Source of the DNA: Daldinia sp. FL1419
Lineage: Eukaryota; Ascomycota; Sordariomycetes; Xylariales; Hypoxylaceae
Assembly (NCBI GenBank): GCA_025201765.1
Contig: MU623408.1
Span: 62,001 to 126,000, forward strand
DNA: 64,000 nucleotides
Reading direction: 5' to 3'
Position numbers and translations under genes: made by a program. Below are positions 35,258 to 47,196 of the stretch, in pieces. The stretch's first letter is position 1. Every line of letters begins with the position of its first letter. The notes under the pieces are model-generated. The model was given only the letters and a program-made list of their open reading frames with translations, was not told the DNA's origin and ran no database searches.

Positions 35258-37886
35258 ATGTTAAACCGTCACTTTCCAGGCGATGCTAATGTGCCGACGA
35301 TGCCTGACTACGAAAACACCCCGAAACTGCGGTATTCTCTAGACTCGTCGAAGATGTGGGCAAGCACTAGCGAGCTACCCATTTTCATCGAGAACCCGTC
35401 TCGGCGCACAGTCTCTCTCCGCCTGTTCATATGGTCTCTAGTCTGCTTTACCGCCGTAGCGCTAGCCCTAGGTCTAAGCCTCGGGCTCGGGTGCGCTCAG
35501 TACAGAGCCCTCCACGTTACGCCATCGCCGTCGGCGGCTAATAACAGCATCCGGTACGGCGTGCCCCCGAACCTCGACTTCGTCCCGACGGAACGGCTTA
35601 TTAATACGCGGGAACTCGAGCTCGATACGGAATTTGTCGTTTCGACCGCACCCCGCGTTCGTGAGTTCGAGTTCAACGTCTCGGTTGCGCTGGCCGCGCC
35701 GGACGGGTTCCGGAAGCCGATGGTGCTGGTTAACGGGCAGTCCCCCGGGCCGTTGATCGAGGTTAATGTGGGGGATACGATGAGGGTTAGGGTTAATAAT
35801 CTCATGGGGAATAGTAGCACGTCGATACATTGGCACGGTATTAATCAGATCGGCACGCCGTGGATGGACGGCGTTGCGGGCGTTTCTCAGTGTGGGATTC
35901 CGCCTGGTCAGGGGTTTACGTATGAGTTCCGTGTGCTGGATCAGAGGGGCACGTTTTGGTGGCATGCGCATTCATCGGTACAGTATAGTGACGGTGCTTA
36001 TGGGGCGATTGTAGGGATATGAGTCTTTGTCTGTGTAGCTTGTGGTCTGACTGCGATGTAGATTATACGCGATCCGGAGGAATTAGTACCCAGGACGGAC
36101 AACGAGAAACTGTTATTTGTGTCGGATATATACCACACTTACGGATCTGTTGTAAGGAAATCCTCTTGAGAAATTTACCTATCATATGGACAATATTTAC
36201 TAACAGCGGGCTCGTTCTCCTGTATCGATATAGATATTGACAAGCTACCTCAACTCGACCTCAAAATGGGTCGACTGGGAATCAGGCGTCGAACCCCTTG
36301 CCGACAACGTTTTGCTAAATGGACAGAATACATATAACTGCTCCGTCACCTCAACCACATACGTGCCCTCTTCAGACCAGCCCTATGAGTCCAATTGTAC
36401 GGGAGGACAACTCTACACAACCAAAGTACACAGGGGAAAAACGGTGCGCCTACGACTAATCAACGCCTCTTCATTTCTGTCGTATTGGTTCAGCATCGAT
36501 AATCACACAATATCGATAGTCGAGCTCGACGGCGTAGAGATTGAGCCTATTACTGCGCGCGGCATATACTTGAATCTTGGGCAACGAGCTTCTGTTATTC
36601 TGACGGCGGATCAGGAGCCTGGAAGCTACTACATGCGCGCCTCACTGCCAAAAACCTGCTTTTTGCCATACGCACCGTATAATAGCTCCGGGCTCGAGGC
36701 GGCGGGATACGGCGCTAAGGGTATAATATCGTATATTAAAGACGATGAACAGCAGGCGGATAATGGCAGGTTAGACCAAGCTCTTGAGCCCATTGGGGTA
36801 GCCGGAAATACGTCGAATCCATACGGAGTCGAGAATAACGGTCTCAAGGGCGATGCATGGGAAGGATGCGATGATATGCCCTTCGACATGCCAAAGCCAA
36901 TGAGAAAACAACCCGCGGTAAACGTGAGCGAAGCCAACACGCACTACCTCGAATATGCGTTCCGCCAAGCACAAGAAGTCAATCGTATTTTCATCAACAA
37001 GGTCAGTTCTATTTCACCTCTCGCTCAAACTACCTCTCCCTACTTTACCTCAGAAGGATACAGCAGTAACCTCACGGACCATTTTGCTAAACTCACCAAA
37101 TAGACATCCTACCTACCCCTACCCGACAACGCCACGCTCTGGAAAGCCCTAGAACAAGATTTCACATCCGACAGATCCAACTCGTATAATAGCTGGGACT
37201 TTGGTCTAAACCAACAAGTCCTCCTAGTCCCAGACGCCAACCAAGGCGCCCAAATCGTCATCAACTCGCTTGACGCGATGGAGCACCCGTGGCATATGCA
37301 GTAAGTCTTCCCCCTTCCTCCCATAAACCCAGCAGTTTGCAGTATCGCTAACTTCCGACAGTGGTACGTAAGCCTCTTCCCAACTCTCTCCTCCGAATAC
37401 AGCAATAGGAATAAGTCAATAGAATAGGGAGCTTATTACTAACATGTCGCTATAGGACATACCTTCCAAGTCGTCGGCTGGGGCAAGGGCCTCTTCGGCG
37501 CCTCCGCCAGCACCACGACCTGGAACCTCGCGAACCCGATGCGCCGCGACACCGTCACCGTGCCCCCCTTCAACCACGTCGTCTTGCGTTTCGCCACCGA
37601 CAACCCCGGGCTCTGGGCCTTGCACTGCCACGTCGCGTGGCACATCGAGGGTAAGTCTCCCCAGCTTTCATTATACGTATAGCCCGTCGTTCCCCCTCCC
37701 CCCTCTTCCTTCTCTTCATCTTCCGCCGCGAAGCGAAGGACGAGATCAACAAACTAATACTCATCTCTACAGGCGGCATGTTTCTCACCATAGCCGAACG
37801 ACCGTCTGATCTCGTCACGCTTGTTGATCAGATGGATCCCGGTATAAGACGTCAAAGCCAGAGCTTTTGCGGTGCGTCTGCATAAT
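35258..37886 (+). CDS. Membrane-anchored multicopper oxidase (laccase/ferroxidase-like)
   Basis: Seven exons (35258-36010, 36062-36151, 36234-37001, 37104-37300, 37362-37363, 37456-37650, 37774-37886) total 2118 nt, giving 705 residues. An N-terminal cytoplasmic part of about 50 residues precedes a transmembrane anchor (about 54-80), so the enzyme is probably a type II membrane protein. Three cupredoxin domains carry all copper ligands: H191-W-H193, H236-A-H238, HPWHMHGH (598-605) and HCHVAWH (660-666). Cys661 is the type 1 ligand and Met671 sits in the axial position, usual for low-potential enzymes. The fifth exon is only two bases (TG), yet it is needed to read HMHGH in frame. N-glycosylation sites are frequent. 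The natural substrate (iron, phenols or a pigment precursor) cannot be told. It is convergent with SSC1. Confidence 0.88.
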
Positions 37887-38513
37887 GAGGACCAGGCTTC
37901 CGAAATTACTTCAGCGAGGGAATTTATAGAAAACGGACGGCTGAATACCCATATAGATTTACGGGCCTGAACAACAGCCTCGGGTTTATAGGATACCCAA
38001 CTGCTTCTACAAGTCCAATTTATTCACATCTAGACTTGTATATAAAGACTATTCCACACAACATAATCTACTAATCAAATCGAATACAAATATTGAGAGG
38101 GGATGTCATTTTATTATTTTTGTCCTTAGTCGTGTCATAACGTCCTATATACAGAAGCTCCAGCCGGAGCCCGCCTCGCCTGCCCTGTCGATGCCATGCC
38201 ATTCGTATCACCGAAAAATTCCCGACGTGAAAACATTAAGCATATCTTCAGCGTAGAGGTAGAGTAAAAAAAAATTGTAGTTTTCCCCAGATCTCAGAAC
38301 GCCACTCCCGCCCGCAAATTCATGGAGACACCGCCGAGGAGTATGTAAATGGGTAATCGGAGGGGATGATGGGTGAAAACTTTTTTAAACGGGGCGGAAA
38401 ATATGAGTACAGGTAAATATACAATAATAGAGCGCTAAACAGGCTCGTATAAATCCCGCCTCAAGGGTAATTAATGTAAAATGAGAATGCTTTGCCTATA
38501 ATGGGGTATATAT
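37887..38513. other. Convergent spacer
   Basis: No gene seen. This is the 3' flank of both the multicopper oxidase and SSC1 genes. Confidence 0.5.
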
Positions 38514-40746
38514 TTAGGGCTTCTTCTCATCCTCAGGCTTGCCTTCCGAAGAACCGGCCTCGGAGCTGCTGGCCTCACCCGACTCAGCGCGGGCCTTGTG
38601 CATCTTGTCGAAAAGGTTCAAGCTAGCCATCTGCAGCTCGTCCGTCTTCTCCTTGATCTCGGCGGCGGTAGCGGTACCCTCACCAGACTGGCTCTTGCTC
38701 ACGAATTCCCGGAGAGCGGTGATCTTCTCTCGGATTCCGTCAGCCTCAGTCTTGTCGAGTCTGTCGGCGAACTCGTTAAGAGCCTTCTCGGTGTCGTTGA
38801 GAACGCTGTCGGCGCGGTTGGCGGACTCGATGGCAGCCTTGCGCTCCTTGTCCTGCTCGGCGTACTTCTCGGAGTCCTGAACCATCCGCTCGATCTCAGA
38901 GTCGGACAGACCGGAGCCGGAGGCGATGGTGATGGATTGGTCCTTGTTGGTGCTCTTGTCCTTGGCGTGAACGTGGACGATGGAGTCGGCATCAATGTCG
39001 AAGGTGACCTCGATCTGGGGGACACCACGGTGCGCCGGGGGGATACCAACTAGCTGGAAGTTACCAAGAAGCTTGTTGTCCTTAACCAATTCACGCTCGC
39101 CCTGGTAGACCTTGATCTCGACGGCAGTTTGGAAGTCGGCAGCAGTAGAAAAGACCTGGGACTTCTTGGTGGGGATGGTGGTGTTTCGGTTGATTAAACG
39201 GGTGAAGACACCGCCGAGAGTCTCGATACCAAGAGAGAGAGGAGTGACATCCAGAAGTAGGAGATCCTTGACCTCACCGGAGAGAACAGCACCTTGGATA
39301 GCAGCACCAATGGCGACAGCCTCATCAGGGTTGACAGACTTAGCGGGGTCACGGCCGAAGATGTTCTTAACCGACTCGGAAACCTTGGGCATACGGGTCA
39401 TACCACCAACGAGGATGACTTCCTGAATATCCTTGGCCTGGAGGTTAGCGTCCTTGAGGGCCTTGCGTACGGGGTCGATGGTCTTGGTAATTAGAGGATC
39501 CATCATGCTCTCAAGCTGAGATCGGGTCATCTTGGTGTTGATGTGCTTGGGACCGGAAGCATCGGCAGTGATAAAAGGCAGACTGATATCAGTCTGAAGA
39601 GACGAAGACAACTCAATCTTAGCCTTTTCAGCAGCTTCTCGGATTCGCTGGATAGCCATTCGGTCATTGGATAAGTCAATACCCGAGTCGTTCTTGAATT
39701 GCTGGACGAGGTGGCGGACCAGGCGGATATCAAAATCCTCACCGCCCAAGTGTGTGTCACCGTTTGTCGACTTGACCTCGAAGACGCCGTTCTGAATTTC
39801 CAAGACCGAGATATCGAAAGTACCACCACCAAGATCGTACACAGCGACAACTCTGTCCGCTTCCTTCTCTAGACCGTAGGCAAGAGCAGCAGCAGTAGGT
39901 TCGTTAACCACACGGAGAACGTTAAGACCAGCGATCTGGCCAGCGTCCTTGGTAGCTTGACGTTGAGAGTCGTTGAAGTAGGCGGGGACAGTGACGACGG
40001 CATTCTTGACAGGCTTGCTTAGGTAGGCCTCAGCGGTTTCCTTCATCTTGTTAAGGACAAAGCCACCAATCTGCGACGGAGAGTATTTCTGTCCTCGAGC
40101 CTCAACCCAAGCATCGCCATTGGAGTGTTGAACAATCTTGTAGGGCACCTCCTTGATATCTCTTTGAACCTCGGGATCAGTGAACTTTCGTCCGATTAAT
40201 CGCTTGGTAGCAAAAAGAGTGTTCTCAGGGTTGACGACGGCTTGTCGCTTAGCGGCGACACCGACTAATCGCTCGCCATCTTGTGCGAAAGCAACAACAG
40301 AGGGTGTTGTTCGAGCACCTTAACTGGTAGTCAGTATCCCATCACAAATATATGCGCTGACAAAAATCTCCTCACCTTCCGAGTTCTCAATGATTCTGGG
40401 CACCTTTCCTTCCATGATAGCAACCGCCGAGTTTGTGGTACCTTTAGAATTCAGGTTAATAAAATTTTCTCAAGACAATGATAGTGGGGTTATTCCAACT
40501 TACCAAGATCGATACCGATGACGGCGCCTTGGACCTTTCCTTCTGTCGATTCATATCGAGCAAAGGTAGATCCTAAAGGTTTCCGTAGAGGCGCAGCCCA
40601 TCGCGCAGCTGTGGGAGTAGCCCGGGGAAGCTGTTGAATCGCAATCGCAGTCAGTCACAAGTGTGCAAAGATTTCAAAAATCAGCAAAAGATCGTGGGGT
40701 TAATATTTTCACTTACAGCTCTGGAGAGTCTGGAGGCCAACATCAT
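38514..40746 (-). CDS. SSC1: Mitochondrial Hsp70 (Ssc1)
   Basis: Five exons in total: 40746-40717, 40630-40504, 40441-40376 and 40318-38514 carry the coding sequence in four pieces, joining to 675 residues. A matrix-targeting leader (MMLASRLSRA, then Arg-rich sequence up to ARYEST) precedes the ATPase domain with IGIDLGTTNSAVA, VYDLGGGTFDISVL and VILVGGMTRMPKV. The substrate-binding domain follows (DVTPLSLGIETLGG) and a lid ending in a Ser/Gly/Glu-rich tail with EDEKKP. Ssc1 is the matrix chaperone that drives protein import with the TIM23 motor and folds imported proteins with Mdj1 and Mge1. The introns are 86, 62 and 57 nt with GTAAGT or GTGAGG donors, and they cluster at the 5' end. All phases agree. 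Candidate heat-shock and CCAAT elements lie upstream. Confidence 0.96.
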
Positions 40747-40952
40747 GATGGCTGAGGGGTGGAAAGGACGGAACTACAAGTGGGAGGGATAAGAATTGTC
40801 GTAGGTGGAAGAAGAGGAAAATAAAAAAGTAGTGTACAGAAGTGGTCCGACGACGTATTTATTATTATGTATGAGAGATAGAAGATGGCAAATTGGTGGG
40901 GACAAACGCTATAAATTTTCTTCGGCGACTTGGAAAGTAGAAGAGAGAATCT

Positions 40953-40972
40953 TTCTGAGAGCTTCCTCGAGG
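40953..40972 (-). promoter_or_regulatory. Candidate heat-shock element upstream of SSC1
   Basis: The plus-strand sequence TTCTGAGAGCTTCCTCGAGG has TTC units ten bases apart with imperfect GAA-type units between, the spacing of an HSF1 site. It lies about 210 bp upstream of the SSC1 start codon. A second, shorter match, TTCTAGAA, is at 41193-41200. Assignment is by pattern only. Confidence 0.35.
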
Positions 40973-41001
40973 GCGGTGTACCTCGGCAATAAGTTTGAGA
41001 C

Positions 41002-41056
41002 CCAATCAAAGTCGGTTGAAATTTTTCAGAGGAGGTGACGTGAACCAATAACCAAT
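41002..41056 (-). promoter_or_regulatory. Three CCAAT boxes upstream of SSC1
   Basis: CCAAT occurs at 41002-41006, 41045-41049 and 41052-41056, about 255-310 bp upstream of the SSC1 ATG. Such boxes are bound by the HAP/CCAAT-binding complex, which controls many mitochondrial genes in fungi. Their use here is inference. Confidence 0.4.
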
Positions 41057-41742
41057 AGGTAACCGATATGTACCTCATAGTACAGATACCGCACTTACCG
41101 TACCTTACCGTGCCTACTTCCGTACCGCCCGCACCAGCGGCGAAAATCTCGAAATCTCGTAGGCTAGAGCCGCGCTTACATAATGCGATATCTTCTAGAA
41201 TCCGCCCAAAGCTTAAAAAGTTTGAAGGCGTTTTTAGACGTTGCAAACTTTTCCATATTTGGTATTTACTATTGTTAGCTTATGGCGCTACTATTATCTA
41301 CGTATGATGGAGAATATACGCGAATCTTCGTAGACCGATATGTACGGTTAGTAAATTTGAATGGATCAGCTTATGAAGTCTTTAGCAGAGACATGCAGCA
41401 TTATACTAATTGTGATGATGTAAGAGCATCTGAGGAAGCTCGGAGGAAGCTCGAATAGTGTTGAAGAGTTTAGCGATATTGGATAAGTAGGCAGGGTAGG
41501 TACATGTAAGAGGTACGTTACCGGTTTGATGCGGCATCTATTATATACCTAACTAACACCCGGATAATTGCGTAAATAGTATCACTCAAATCCAGTTGGG
41601 GCAATAGTTGTACTCACATGGATGTTTGTCTGACCTAAATGGATGGAAACAACTCCCATAAAATAAAAGTGTGCCGCCTATATTCTTAAAGTCCTGCATC
41701 TTGAAGTACAGTACTTCCATATTGATATACTTGATTATTATA

Positions 41743-41798
41743 TGTACCTAAGTACAGTACGTATTTTTATCCATTATACTGTACGATTCTTAGGTACA
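41743..41798. repeat. 10-bp inverted repeat between SSC1 and the DUF2415 gene
   Basis: Arms TGTACCTAAG (41743-41752) and CTTAGGTACA (41789-41798) are exact reverse complements with a 36-bp spacer. The spacer begins with TACAGTACG and later contains ACTGTACG. Confidence 0.65.
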
Positions 41799-42483
41799 GG
41801 GCCAAATAAGGTACCTACCTGTTAGAACATACATGTATGTACATACAATACATCAGGTAGGTGCAGGCCCGATGCCATCGATTGTCGGCAGCAGTAGCTT
41901 TGCTCTTGCTAGGTGCTTGGTGCTTTGGTGCGAATCTGGACGTCATCTGAGGAGCCTTCTCAAGGGGAACTTTCTGCCTTTGTTCCGTGTGCCATTCAAG
42001 CAACTTCCTTAATCAAAACCTCATAAACGCAACCCGCTTTCGTGATTTACCTACCTCAGTAAAAAAAATTTAAAAATCCAAGATCATAGAAAGGACACAA
42101 CTTTTTGCTCAGTCACATTCCCTTTTAGGATAAGGACCCCGAAGAGCTAGTGCTTCAACCTCTTGCGACAAATTGCATCAAATCGTTTAATCCAACCACC
42201 CCCCCGAAGTTGCAAGTTACCAGGACCTAGTCGTGATCTCACTTCTGATTTCACTTTTACTCAGCTCATCCCTCCCCCCCCAACCCTGGTATCGCTGCAT
42301 CTCGTTGGATCTACTTCTCCGACCAGTTAACCGGTAGACCAAGCGTCCGTCGCGACCAAAAACATTCTACGATCGGCGCATCTTCCACCCTACGTGTCAC
42401 TTGACTTTTCTGCGACGCGTTTCCATGATCGATACGACTTGATGAGCCATTATTACGGTATTAGCATCCCGCCATTGGCACTA

Positions 42484-44979
42484 TGGCCGTAGACGAGGAG
42501 GCCAGGTAGGATTTTGCTTGCCGCGTGCTGCTGCGCGCATCTGAATAGAAATGGCGACACCCTGCTGATTGTCAGTCGTCTTTAGTCTTTGGCCTACTGA
42601 GAACCTGCTTCTTAAAGAAGGTCGCAAACACTATCGCACCAGTGTCTCGCCAATGTGAGTTCCCCAGCCTATCTAAACCATTATCCACCTCCATATGCAT
42701 CATACTACCCTAGGTGCCTCGATGCCTATCTCCGCGCGAGCTACTAATCTGATAACCCCCGTTTGTAGTCATTGGCAGCTCCGATCATTGGTCAGCGCTG
42801 AACAGCAAGGCGTCATCTACTTCCCAGCAGGTGTCAACAATACCCATATCCAACGGCTCGATACTTCTACCCGCGAATGCGAAACCATTAAAGTTATTAG
42901 CTTTCATCCGCGCTGCCTGGTTGCTAGTAAGGGTTGGATTTGCTGTGGAGGCGAAAATGGAGAGTTTGTGGTTATACGAGAATCGGGTAACAGCGATGCA
43001 CAAGCCGACACCCTTAGCAGAGACGTTCGCTCCAGACTGACGTCTCTCGAAGACTCAAGTCTTGCTGAAGGCCCCATGTACCAGCTTGAACGCGATATGC
43101 TATCCGTTGTGGAACGAATCAATGGCACCAACAAGACGTGGTCAGCTTCTAGCTATAAAATTGGTACCGAACGTGTTAATTGCGTAACTCTTTGGCACCC
43201 CCCTAAAGATGCGGGTTCGCCAGCCCCTGGGCGGTACGAATCTCCAGTGGCTGTTGTGGCGAATAACGATAAAACTATTACCGTCGTTAGTCTCTACGAG
43301 CCCGACCTGCACAAAGACGTGTTGGACTACCCCGATTGTGTTAATCGCGGTGTAATTTCTCCTGACGGGACCCTCTTGGCTGCGGTCTGCGACGATGCAT
43401 ACCTTTATATACACGCACGAGAACAGTTTAATAAAAATTATGAAGGTATTTCTCGACGAGTTACCCGGCAGTCCTCTAGATGGGTATTGCTACCAAAAAT
43501 ACGACTTAAGGGGCAGTGGAAGGACGACGCTACGGATTGTCGAGGGAGCTTTGCAGTCTGCTTCTCTTCGTCGGGAAAGTATCTAGCAGTGGGTACCCAA
43601 TACGGTACCATCTCTGTCTTTGACGCTGTTAAACTCAGGGACTCCAACTCAGAACCTCTAATCGCATATTTTAATTCCGCTCGAGCACCCGCGGAAAACG
43701 GTGCTGTTAGAGACATGGCCTTTTCGCCAGGGCCATTCGATCTCTTGGCGTGGTCGGAACATCGAGGTCGAATTGGGGTAGCAGATGCGCGTACGGACTT
43801 CAAGCGACGTCAGATTATCTCCCTAGATAACTACGAAGGGTTTAATCATTTCATACTTAATGATAGTAGTACTATTGACCCACGTCTGCTTGACCCGCGC
43901 AACGAGCATACTACTGAAGGCGCTCGTAACGCCGAGAACGAAAGTGATGCGGTATCATCTCCGTTCGGGACGATGGACCGTTGGGGCCAGGGGGTGCCCG
44001 AACGGCGGCCACTCCCGGACCCAGAAACCTCAGAAACCATGTCACGGATCAATCAGCCCTTCAGCGCGGATGAAGTTTCAATTCTGGAGGCCTTCCAAGC
44101 CTCGCGCCGTAGACGAGAGTTGCGGGATCGAGGGGAACAGCTAGAGCAACATTTCATGGAACACCGAAATCAACGGGCTGCTGAGAGAAATGCATTGAGA
44201 TCCACAGGCTGGACAGATCGTGTAAGTCTCCAGAACGGCAGGACTCGGCGTTCGAACGTCAGGAATCCCATCGTCCGTTACCTATATAGTTATCATTTTG
44301 GTACAAATCGCACTAATACGGGTGTTGAACAGCGCGAAGCGCTGACAAGATTCATCGAACGTGAACGTATGCGCGATATTCGCGATCAACATCGTTCGAG
44401 TACTACCCAGGCAGCTCCCGAACCGGAGCGTGAGAGAGGAAGTTCCATACCCCGAGACTTGGGTCGAAGTCGCACGTCTATCATGCGTACGCTGGCGCAG
44501 AACTTGGATACGATCTCGCAGACCATGAGGTCGCAGGGTCAGTACAACGAAGCTGGTAACGACAGCCCGGTAATTTCGCGCGATCCGTGGTTTATTGGGG
44601 GATCCGGCCCCGGGTGGCTCGATGAGACCCCGGTCAACCTAAGCGGATGGGCCAATGAACTCACTGGTAATACTCGCACTGAGACTCTCAGAGCTCGCCG
44701 GAGCATCCCAGTCACTGCTGATGTATGGGGAAACGACTCCCTTTTTAGCAGGATCAGAATGGGTAGCCGCGAGCATACGCAGAACTCGGATGACACTGCG
44801 GGCTTGACATGGAGTGAAGACGGCCAAATATTGTAAACACATCCAATCCTTAATCCTCGAGGGCGAATATACATGCTGACCAATCTATTTCTAGATATGT
44901 CGCCGCAGAAGATGGCATATACGAATTCCGCGTCAATCTGTACGACAGAAAGATTTTCCCGGTTGTTCAGCTCCGCTAG
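42484..44979 (+). CDS. DUF2415 / WD40-like protein
   Basis: Four exons (42484-42506, 42586-42654, 42769-44832, 44895-44979) give 746 residues. The first two small exons read MAVDEEA-S-LWPTENLLLKEG and join to SHWQLRSLVSAEQQGVIYFP, the usual start of this fungal family, with introns carrying GTAGGA and GTGAGT donors. The N-terminal ~390 residues look like a beta-propeller, with repeat-like units such as PRCLVASKGWICCGGENGEF and FSSSGKYLAVGTQYGTISVF. The segment DLLAWSEHRGRIGVADAR matches DUF2415. The middle is a charged, disordered region (about 390-650). The C-terminus TWSEDGQILYVAAEDGIYEF completes the propeller. The molecular role is not known to me. It is transcribed divergently from SSC1. 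Confidence 0.85.
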
Positions 44980-45688
44980 GCTATGCAACCATCACATTCG
45001 TCTGTAAGCTATGAACAGTACCCTTTTATTTTCGGCAAGGGGGGTCTCTACGGCGTTAGGGGCGGAATTATATACTCATGCGTGCATATGGGAGGGCAAA
45101 GGCGTCTTACACTCTTCACTGGTCCGGCCGAGGCGAACTTTATTGTCTGTTTTTTGATTTTTTATCTTCTCTGTTGCCTTTCTATTCGCGACCGCTCGGG
45201 GCAAGTAGCGGCAGTCCCATTTAAGGACGGGCATAAACATTATGGCTCGCTCGCCTTAGAGTTTCCATCAAAAGTCAGTTTTGTTGTCGTCGGAATTTTA
45301 CAGGAGACGAAGATGGAAGAAAGGTGAGGAAAGAGACGTAGCCAGAGTTAGGGGATTGTTTGCTCGACTATGCGGTTGGTTCAGGGCTTCGGTAGCTCGT
45401 CGTCGTGAACATTTTAGCTGGTCGAGAGATGTACATACATTTTATATTGCGTTGATTCCCCTGATATTAGATGTAGCCACATCTCTACGGAATTGTATTT
45501 GGCATGTCCTTGCTGGGATTTTGTAATAGTTGATCTTTGTATATCGGAGCCGTGCTTGTGCCCTCTTTTTTCTGTATGCTTTGTATTGTATCAGATTATC
45601 ATAGCATGCTGCCTGCTTTCTAATTAATGCATTCGTTTAAGTGCTATGTTCGTCAAAAAACCTCCTTGGAAGTTTTAATTGTTCTTAT
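44980..45688. other. Convergent spacer
   Basis: No supported gene. The stretch lies between the 3' ends of the DUF2415 and L2HGDH-like genes. Two overlapping open frames (44983-45327, 45281-45526) have no recognisable content. Confidence 0.5.
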
Positions 45689-47196
45689 CTACGTCCCCAA
45701 CGCCGCCGACCCTTCCACTTTCCTGCTCCCGTACATCATATTCCGCACCAACTCACCGATCGCCAGGCAACTCGTCAAGCCCGGGCTTTCTATTCCCAAT
45801 AGATTTACCCAGCCTGCGTACCCGTCTTCTTTCCTGATATGAAAATCCACAAAGCCCCCTCCTCCCGTCGCCACCGCCCCCGCGGGCTTTAACTTTGGCC
45901 GTATGCCCGCGTAATCAGGCGCCAGGGCGGTTTCATCAATAGACGGGAGGTACTTCTTTATTTCCGCGATAGCAGCGGGTAAGCGCGCCGCATTGACAGC
46001 GAGATCGTCGGGTGAATCAACCCATTCTACATCTGGTCCGAAACGCATCCGGCCCGCGAGGTCGAGCGTAAGATGCGTGCCCAACCCGCCGGCGCCAGGG
46101 GCCGTCACGGGGTAAATCAGTCGACTGACTTTCGGCGTAGAGGAGCCGTAACTGAAGTAATTCCCCTTGGCGTAGTATAGCCGGACATGTTTCTCCGGCG
46201 GGACGATCAAATTATGAATATCCGCCGCCCCAAGGCCCGCGCTGTTGATAATCGTCGACGCCGTGATATTCGACTCAGAACCGGTGCCCGCGTCACGAAC
46301 CGTAATCCGCCAGCCATTGCTCCCCGGTAAATCACCATTCCCAGAATCCAAAGGCTCGATCCCCACCACCGCAGAATTCACCGCCAAAACACCCCCCTCG
46401 TCCTCGAACTCCCCCAGCAGCGCCGTCATCAACGCATGCGAATCCACGATCCCCGTCTCGGGACTCTCTAACACGGCCCCTTTCGCACAAACCCCCGGCT
46501 CCAGCCGTTCCCTCTCCTTCCCCCCCACCCATCTCGTCGGAACCCCGAGATCCCCCGCACATAGCGCGTGGATACCCTCCAGCACCCGCGTCTGCGCCTC
46601 GTCCTGCGCAACGACCCATTTGCCTACGCGCGCGTGCGGGACGCCTGTGCGCGCGCAGAAGGCGTATAAGGCGTGCCGGCCCTGGATGCACAGGCGGGTT
46701 TTTAGAGAGCCGGAGCCGTAGTACAGACCCGCGTGGATGACTTCGCTGTTGCGGGACGAGGTCTCGGTGCCGGTGTGCGGGTGGCGCTCTAGCAGCAATG
46801 TGCTATCCGACGAGGAGGAAGAAGTGGTGTGCGAGACTAACGATCGCGCGATTGCGAGGCCGACTGCGCCGCCGCCGATGACCTATAGGAGGAGGAGGAG
46901 GTGGTGAGTTGTGAAGGGGTCTGCGAGGATTTACAACTGTGTGAATTCGTATATATATATACGCATGTGTACGCAGGTATAAGACTATAAGTCGCGTACA
47001 ACACAAATGCGCAGAACCCCCATCGTAACGCAAACGAGGAACCAATCAACCAAGAAAAAAAAAAGAAAAAAAAAAGACAACTTACAACATGTGTAAAATC
47101 CGTCCTCGCAGCCGCCGTCCCAGAAAACAATCTCGTCGCACCAAGCACAAGCGCACGATTCTCGCGAACCCGTCGCCAAGCCTTTCCCGCGAACAT
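45689..47196 (-). CDS. FAD-dependent oxidoreductase, L-2-hydroxyglutarate dehydrogenase-like
   Basis: Two exons, 47196-47086 and 46882-45689, give 434 residues. The 203-nt intron (GTAAGT donor, CTATAG acceptor) sits exactly before the FAD motif: THV-VIGGGAVGLAIARSL, residues 38-52. The N-terminus (MFAGKAWRRVRENRALVLG, then TRLFSGTAAA) is a typical mitochondrial presequence. SSRNSEVIHAGLYYGSGSLK is the signature of L-2-hydroxyglutarate dehydrogenases, and DYAGIRPKLKP plus LLGIESPGLTSCLAIGELV agree near the C-terminus. The reaction would be oxidation of L-2-hydroxyglutarate to 2-oxoglutarate, as metabolite repair. A related fungal DAO-family activity cannot be excluded. The coding sequence is GC-richer than that of its neighbours. 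Confidence 0.87.

Larger units (their letters stand above)
40747..42483. promoter_or_regulatory. Intergenic region with divergent promoters, SSC1 and DUF2415 gene
   Basis: This 1.7-kb region holds both promoters. Toward SSC1 are heat-shock-like and CCAAT motifs (40953-41200). Toward the DUF2415 gene is a C-rich and pyrimidine-rich stretch (42190-42340), common upstream of fungal start sites. A 10-bp inverted repeat lies at 41743-41798. No other gene is supported. Confidence 0.5.

Noticed and set aside
46245..46721. 158-codon plus-strand frame opposite the L2HGDH-like gene
   Set aside because: It is the antisense shadow of a GC-rich coding exon; the minus-strand frame has clear family motifs.
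28587..47196. A functional mitochondrial gene cluster (PPR protein, Hsp70, L2HGDH-like)
   Set aside because: The genes are interspersed with SRP68, a multicopper oxidase and a DUF2415 gene, on both strands, with separate promoters. Chance proximity is the simpler explanation.
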